A DNA stretch of 64,000 bases from an uncultured Spirochaetaceae bacterium. GTDB taxonomy: Bacteria; Spirochaetota; Spirochaetia; Sphaerochaetales; Sphaerochaetaceae. The stretch lies in NCBI GenBank assembly GCA_944389145.1, contig CALXLH010000022.1, positions 26,092 to 90,091 on the forward strand, read 5' to 3'. Of the stretch, positions 59,819-64,000 are shown in pieces. The notes below the pieces were generated by a model, which was given only the letters and a program-made list of their open reading frames with translations, ran no database searches and was not told where the DNA came from. Each line of letters opens with the position of its first letter. Position 1 is the stretch's first letter. The translations under genes were made by a program, and so were the position numbers.

Positions 59819-60985
59819 TCACCACCAGCTCTTCCAGGCGCCTCCAAGGCGTACAAGCGCTTCCATCCAGTAGTAGTCTCCCCAGCTCACGCACTCGTCA
59901 ACGCCGTACTCCGTGCATGTGTTGTATGGGCTCTTCTTCGAGTATGTGCCGTGCTTTACCAGTCCGTTGATTCCCTTCTCCTCTGCCCTGGCCATGCAGG
60001 TGTCATAGACTGCCTTCATAAGCTCCTTGGCCATCTTCCTGTACTTCCTGGCCTTCTCATACTCCTGGAGCTTCTCGAAGGCATCCGCTGCCTCAAGGAA
60101 GCCGCAGGCCACGATCGATGCGGAGGAGGAATCCCTTGGCTCATCGCCTTCCGTGAAGATGAGGTCCCAGTATGGGATCATGTCATCGGGAAGCCTATCC
60201 ATGAAGTACCTGGAGACATGCTCGAAGAGATCGAGGTAACTCAGCTCTCCGGTATGCCTGTAGGAGAGGGCAAGGCCATAGACTGCCCAGGCCTGTCCCC
60301 GTGCCCAGGATGAGTCAGCCTTGTATCCCTGGCATGTCTCTCCCCTCAGAGGCCTTCCCGTCTCCTTATCCATGAAGAATGTATGATAGCTTGAGTAATC
60401 GCTCCTGAATGAGTTTGCGATGCATGTGGCGGTGTGGCGGAGCGCGATATCCCTGTAGATCTCCTTTCCGGTCTCATCCGTCGCCCAGTAGAGAAGCGGC
60501 AGGTTCAGAAGGCAGTCGATGATATACCGGTAGTTATCATCGGCTCCCATCGCTCCCCATGCCTGGATGAATCCTCCTTTCACCTGGAAGCGAGTGATGA
60601 GGTTATCTGCGGCGGCAAGCGCAGCCTCCCTGGCATGTGCGTTCTTCGTAAGCATCCATGCAGAGACGCATGAGGGAGTGTAGAGGAAGCCCATGTCATG
60701 ATGATCGACGGCCACATGCTTCCGTATGCGTTCCAGGAAGCTCTCGACGAAGATTCCGGCAGCATGGGCGAATGTCTCATCGCCGCTTTCCTCGTATGCC
60801 AGCCATAGCTCGCCAGGCCAGAATCCTGTCGTCCATTCCACGTTGTCTATCGCCTTGTAGATCCCATCCGTGCTGCTCGTATCCTGGCACTTGTAGGTGT
60901 AATCCGGGAGATTCCGCCTGATGATGCGTATCGCGTTATCCAGCGCATCCAGCCTTTCCTTCTCGCTTATCTCTCTTGCCATCAT
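59819..60985 (-). CDS. GH88 unsaturated glucuronyl hydrolase
   Basis: A 388-residue cytoplasmic enzyme that removes the 4,5-unsaturated uronic acid left by lyases from the non-reducing end. Family motifs include VEWTTGFWPGELWLAYE, FLYTPSCVSAW, DSSWARGQAWAVYGLALSYR in two parts, and SWGDYYWMEALVRL; the two catalytic Asp lie in the DH and DNL contexts typical of UGL. It is placed between two lyase genes. AAGGAGG lies before tandem ATGs (60985, 60982). Confidence 0.93.
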   Translation of the reverse strand: MMAREISEKERLDALDNAIRIIRRNLPDYTYKCQDTSSTDGIYKAIDNVEWTTGFWPGELWLAYEESGDETFAHAAGIFVESFLERIRKHVAVDHHDMGFLYTPSCVSAWMLTKNAHAREAALAAADNLITRFQVKGGFIQAWGAMGADDNYRYIIDCLLNLPLLYWATDETGKEIYRDIALRHTATCIANSFRSDYSSYHTFFMDKETGRPLRGETCQGYKADSSWARGQAWAVYGLALSYRHTGELSYLDLFEHVSRYFMDRLPDDMIPYWDLIFTEGDEPRDSSSASIVACGFLEAADAFEKLQEYEKARKYRKMAKELMKAVYDTCMARAEEKGINGLVKHGTYSKKSPYNTCTEYGVDECVSWGDYYWMEALVRLGGAWKSWW

Positions 60986-60997
60986 GATTCCTCCTTG

Positions 60998-62917
60998 TCA
61001 GTATCTTAGGATCACCGTCTCCTCATCGTTCTTCCTGATGAAGACCCTGCCGTAGGCCTCGGCATTGCCGGCACGCAGCAGGAATCCTCCTTTGGGGTAT
61101 TCGTTCGTGACTATCGCGACAGAGTAGCTGTCGCTTCCGTCATCTATGATAAGCCCTTGTGCTATCTGGGCGGGAAGCTCCATCCCGGAGAGCGTCTTCA
61201 GGACAGGGCAGCGTGTCATGCTGAACTCCTTATTTCCGACCGCTATGAGCGTCAGCAGGCATCGTCTGCCGTCGACTTCATCGCACAGCGTCAGAAGGGG
61301 AGCGCTCTCAAGCTCGTTATACCGCTTTGAGATAGGGTAGGCAGAGATCTCCGCATCTCCTCCGGAGAGTGTCGAGAGCGCTATCGCGGCTCTGTCCTTC
61401 ACGGCCCTGTACAGCCTTCCATCTTCTGCCAGGACGGTCCCCGTATCGAAATGGAAGAACCGCTCGGCCTTGACCGGATGCTGTGTCCTGATATCATCGG
61501 CAATGATGATGAAGCGGTCACTTATCGTGATGATCGAGCGTGTGATGAATGCTCCTTCATCAGCATAGCCGAGGTGCGATGCAGAGAGGTATCTGAACTC
61601 CCCATCGGTGATCGCATCGCTGAATATCGGATGCGCGACGGAGGAGACTGCCCAGCTGTCCTCCATGACTGAAGGTTCCCTGCCTCCAAGGATCAGCGTG
61701 TTGTGTCCCCTTGCTCCTTTCAGGGCATAGCGTTCCGGTGAATCGGTATAGGTGTATCGTCCGGTATCGGTGAGGATCACGCTTCCGGCATGATACAGAT
61801 CGAAATGGAGCTGGTCTATGTGTCCATGCCCGCTTCCTAGGAACCCGCAATGGAGGCGCAGCGCGGTGTCATCCGAGAGCGAGAGGAATGCGTTGCCGCT
61901 CTCCCTCATGAAGAACGAGCGCCTTCCGGCCTCAGGTTCCGGGAGATTGGTATCAAGCTCATGCGAGAGATAGAACTCCTCATCGCATCCGCCCTGGGCA
62001 TGGAATGAAAGCTCGCTGTCATCGAAGAGCACGGCTGCTTCCGCTATCATGTCGCGCATATCGATCTCATCGCTGTCTCCGAAGAGATAGCATCTTCCGT
62101 CGGGACGGAGCGATCTCGCAAGCCCCAGCGCCAGAAGGTGCGTGTTCTTCCTCAGCCTCTCCGGAACGTCTATCCCATTGCGTCCTGCCACGAGGAGCGT
62201 ATCAAGCAGGCAGTGCAAGACCTCTGCATGGTACATGCTGCTCTGCTCCCAGTGCATGCCATCGGGCAGCGTCTGCAGCGCCGCCTCATCATCAAGGCGC
62301 GAAAGCGCCGTTGATATACCGCTGGCATCATCCAGATAGAGGGATGCAAGGAAGAGACCATGGTCCTGCATCACTCCCCAGTTCGATAGCCTGTGGAAGT
62401 CTGTGTGGGTTTCGATCAGATAATCTGCATGAGTCCTGAGGAATGCCGCGATGTCAGAGAGGGTCTTCTCATCAAGCCCCATGCCTGCTCTTTCGAATAT
62501 CTCTATGCTTCTTATGTAGTTCTCGATCCTGATGCCGCATTCAAGCGAACGCCAGGATCTTCCTCTCGTCCTCTCGCTGAGCTTTGAGCGCGAGTAGAAA
62601 TCCTCGAACAGCCGTATCCAGTTAGCACGATAGCGTTCATCTCCTGTGATCACGGCGGCTTCTGCATTCTTCAGAAGGAAGGTATGCCTGTTGAGTGCGA
62701 AGCACCATTCCTCATCGCCGTATGGGACATGATCCCAGTCGATCGCGCCGGTGAAGGTCACAGGGCTAGTGCAGCGCTCCATCTCATACTTATCCGTGAA
62801 GATGAAGGTATCATCGAGGCTCTTGCCGGCTATCTCAAGCACAAGGTCACGCCAGGCTTTGCGTGCCTGGCAGTGACGTATGTTATCTGTGCTGTGCCTC
62901 AGATAGAAATAGCGCAT
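60998..62917 (-). CDS. heparinase II/III family polysaccharide lyase C
   Basis: A 639-residue paralogue of lyase A with matching motifs (WRSLECGIRIENYIRS, SNWGVMQDHGLFLAS, HWEQSSMYHAEV, GSGHGHIDQLH, HNTLILGGREP). No signal peptide is present. It is 13 nt before GH88 and 1 nt after the permease stop, so it belongs to one minus-strand transport-and-degradation operon. Confidence 0.88.
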   Translation of the reverse strand: MRYFYLRHSTDNIRHCQARKAWRDLVLEIAGKSLDDTFIFTDKYEMERCTSPVTFTGAIDWDHVPYGDEEWCFALNRHTFLLKNAEAAVITGDERYRANWIRLFEDFYSRSKLSERTRGRSWRSLECGIRIENYIRSIEIFERAGMGLDEKTLSDIAAFLRTHADYLIETHTDFHRLSNWGVMQDHGLFLASLYLDDASGISTALSRLDDEAALQTLPDGMHWEQSSMYHAEVLHCLLDTLLVAGRNGIDVPERLRKNTHLLALGLARSLRPDGRCYLFGDSDEIDMRDMIAEAAVLFDDSELSFHAQGGCDEEFYLSHELDTNLPEPEAGRRSFFMRESGNAFLSLSDDTALRLHCGFLGSGHGHIDQLHFDLYHAGSVILTDTGRYTYTDSPERYALKGARGHNTLILGGREPSVMEDSWAVSSVAHPIFSDAITDGEFRYLSASHLGYADEGAFITRSIITISDRFIIIADDIRTQHPVKAERFFHFDTGTVLAEDGRLYRAVKDRAAIALSTLSGGDAEISAYPISKRYNELESAPLLTLCDEVDGRRCLLTLIAVGNKEFSMTRCPVLKTLSGMELPAQIAQGLIIDDGSDSYSVAIVTNEYPKGGFLLRAGNAEAYGRVFIRKNDEETVILRY

Positions 62918-62918
62918 A

Positions 62919-63752
62919 TCAGCCCTTGAGTCCGCTTGACGCTATTCCCTCAACGAAGAAGCGCTGGAACGCGAGGAATACGATGAGCACAGGTATGATG
63001 GCCATTACGCTCGTTGCCATTATAAGCCCGTACTCTGCTGAATACTGGCCTACGAAGAGCTGTATTCCGAGCTGTATCGTCTTCAGCCTGTCGCTGTTGA
63101 AGTAGATCATCGGTCCCATATAGTCGTTCCATACTGTGACGAAGCTCATTATGGTGAGCGTCGCCATCGCAGGCTTCGTCAGTGGAAGCACTATGCGCGC
63201 GAATGTACCGTACTCAGAGAGCCCGTCGATCCTTGCTGCTTCCAGAAGCTCATCCGGTATCGTTATGTAGAACTGCCTCAGCAGGAAGACGCCGAACGCG
63301 GTGAAGCTCTGCAGGAGGATGATTGAGAGATGGGTATCGATCAGGTGCATCCTCTGCATCATCACGTACTGTGGAAGCATGTAGACCTGCCATGGTATGG
63401 CGATGGTGGCGATGTAGGCGAGGAAGAGTATGTTCCTGCCCGGGAAGCGGCACTTCGAGAATCCATATGCGGCAAACGATGATGTCAGCAGCTGGATCAG
63501 CGTGATGATTATCGAGAGCTTGAATGAGTTCAGCGTGTATGTCGCGAGGTTGATCTTCTGCCAGATCGTTACGAAGTTCTCCCAGTGCCATGTCTCAGGT
63601 ATCCACTTGATCGGGAACGAGAAGACCTCGCTGGAGAGCTTGAATGAGGAGCTGACCATCCACAGGAGCGGAAGGAGCGTGATGAACGTAAGCAGGATGA
63701 GCACGATATACAGCAGGACTGTCTTTACCGGACTTCTTTTCTCTATCATCAT
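62919..63752 (-). CDS. CUT1 sugar ABC permease (MalG-like)
   Basis: A 277-residue membrane protein with six helices and the MalG-type coupling motif EAARIDGLSEYGTFARIVLP. It should form the inner-membrane channel with the second permease upstream and import oligosaccharides for the lyases. The start at 63752 follows AGGAAAGG; the longer frame to 63794 runs over the upstream gene's end. Confidence 0.9.
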   Translation of the reverse strand: MMIEKRSPVKTVLLYIVLILLTFITLLPLLWMVSSSFKLSSEVFSFPIKWIPETWHWENFVTIWQKINLATYTLNSFKLSIIITLIQLLTSSFAAYGFSKCRFPGRNILFLAYIATIAIPWQVYMLPQYVMMQRMHLIDTHLSIILLQSFTAFGVFLLRQFYITIPDELLEAARIDGLSEYGTFARIVLPLTKPAMATLTIMSFVTVWNDYMGPMIYFNSDRLKTIQLGIQLFVGQYSAEYGLIMATSVMAIIPVLIVFLAFQRFFVEGIASSGLKG

Positions 63753-63765
63753 TTTCCTTTCCTCC

Positions 63766-64000
63766 TCATAGATAATCGGTGAATTTCTTCTCACCGCGGA
63801 ACTGGACGATCGTCACTCCGAGGACGATGACGAAGAGTATTATCGAGGCAGCGGCGCTCTTTCCGTAATCCCAGTAGACGAAGGTCTGGTTGTAGATGTA
63901 GTTCGCAAGGAGCGTCGTGCTTGTTCCCGGTCCGCCCATCGTGAGGGCATAGATCAGGTCGAAGCTCTTGAAGCTGTTGATCGTAAGCATCATGAACACG
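63766..64000 (-). CDS. CUT1 sugar ABC permease (MalF-like), 5' truncated
   Basis: Only the C-terminal 78 residues are present. They carry the MalF-type ending (SFDLIYALTMGGPGTSTTLLANYIYNQ in parts, AAASIILFVIVLGVTIVQF). The frame runs off the right edge. The binding-protein and other operon genes should lie further upstream outside the window. Confidence 0.88.
   Translation of the reverse strand, partial: VFMMLTINSFKSFDLIYALTMGGPGTSTTLLANYIYNQTFVYWDYGKSAAASIILFVIVLGVTIVQFRGEKKFTDYL

Noticed and set aside
1..64000. tRNA, rRNA or CRISPR array
   Set aside because: Read by eye, I found no cloverleaf-like sequence, rRNA segment or regularly spaced repeats. A tRNAscan or CRISPR search would settle this.

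Overview
The window (about 50 % GC, complete at neither end) looks like the chromosome of an anaerobic, fermentative, host- or gut-associated bacterium. It carries the [FeFe]-hydrogenase maturases HydG and HydF, a CstA carbon-starvation transporter, many ABC uptake systems, oleate hydratase and a uronic-acid-polysaccharide locus. It has no respiratory genes, rRNA, tRNA or CRISPR array that I can see. The overall style is compatible with Spirochaetota (Sphaerochaeta/Treponema-like), but that placement is an impression. Core genes strongly prefer AAG and GAG codons. Two stretches (about 9.86-10.57 kb and 20.9-24.4 kb) use more AAA/GAA and look recently acquired.

Layout. 0-1.6 kb: secreted beta-rich surface proteins, one intact, one cut by the window edge and one a fragment. 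1.6-6.7 kb: a selfish or defence-like island with an AlbA_2/HATPase/wHTH regulator, a HigBA-type toxin-antitoxin pair whose antitoxin carries an ImmA-like protease domain, and an AAA ATPase with a nuclease-like tail. The last two units each start with a similar 53-bp element and end with an identical 21-bp repeat. 6.9-9.5 kb: hydG-hydF. 9.9-10.6 kb: RelB/PIN toxin-antitoxin. 10.6-13.7 kb (minus strand): argR-pgi-2-hydroxyacid dehydrogenase. 13.8-17.6 kb: lemA-DUF2207-polyprenol kinase-like-DUF92, all overlapping. 17.6-20.5 kb: cstA diverging from a guaA that lacks the glutaminase domain. 20.9-24.4 kb: a TetR gene and a GAD-like/DUF1266 accessory operon sharing one operator sequence. 24.7-31.6 kb: LacI, a phosphonate-type ABC transporter, a cytoplasmic 5'-nucleotidase and an orphan amino-acid-binding protein.

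31.7-41 kb: a flavodoxin-family gene interrupted by an in-frame TGA, a Crp-like regulator, a GLUG-type lipoprotein with a G10 tract upstream, TetR plus oleate hydratase, a ManD/RspA-type dehydratase, a YjbR-type protein, an FMN reductase and ferritin. 41.7-47.8 kb: TetR, a YbtPQ/IrtAB-like pair of ABC half-transporters, a peroxiredoxin and a membrane-anchored methyltransferase. Ferritin, the transporter pair, the peroxiredoxin and the methyltransferase share a GTTAGC-N4-GCTAAC palindrome near their starts, which suggests a local metal or redox regulon. 47.8-55.1 kb: patatin, an orphan GHKL histidine kinase, nitroreductase, histidine phosphatase, a metallo-beta-lactamase-fold hydrolase and two convergent MATE exporters. 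55.2-64 kb: a polysaccharide-utilisation locus with three heparinase II/III-type lyases, a GH88 unsaturated glucuronyl hydrolase, a discoidin-like protein and a CUT1 sugar transporter cut by the window end. None of the locus enzymes has a visible signal peptide, so imported oligosaccharides are probably degraded in the cytoplasm.
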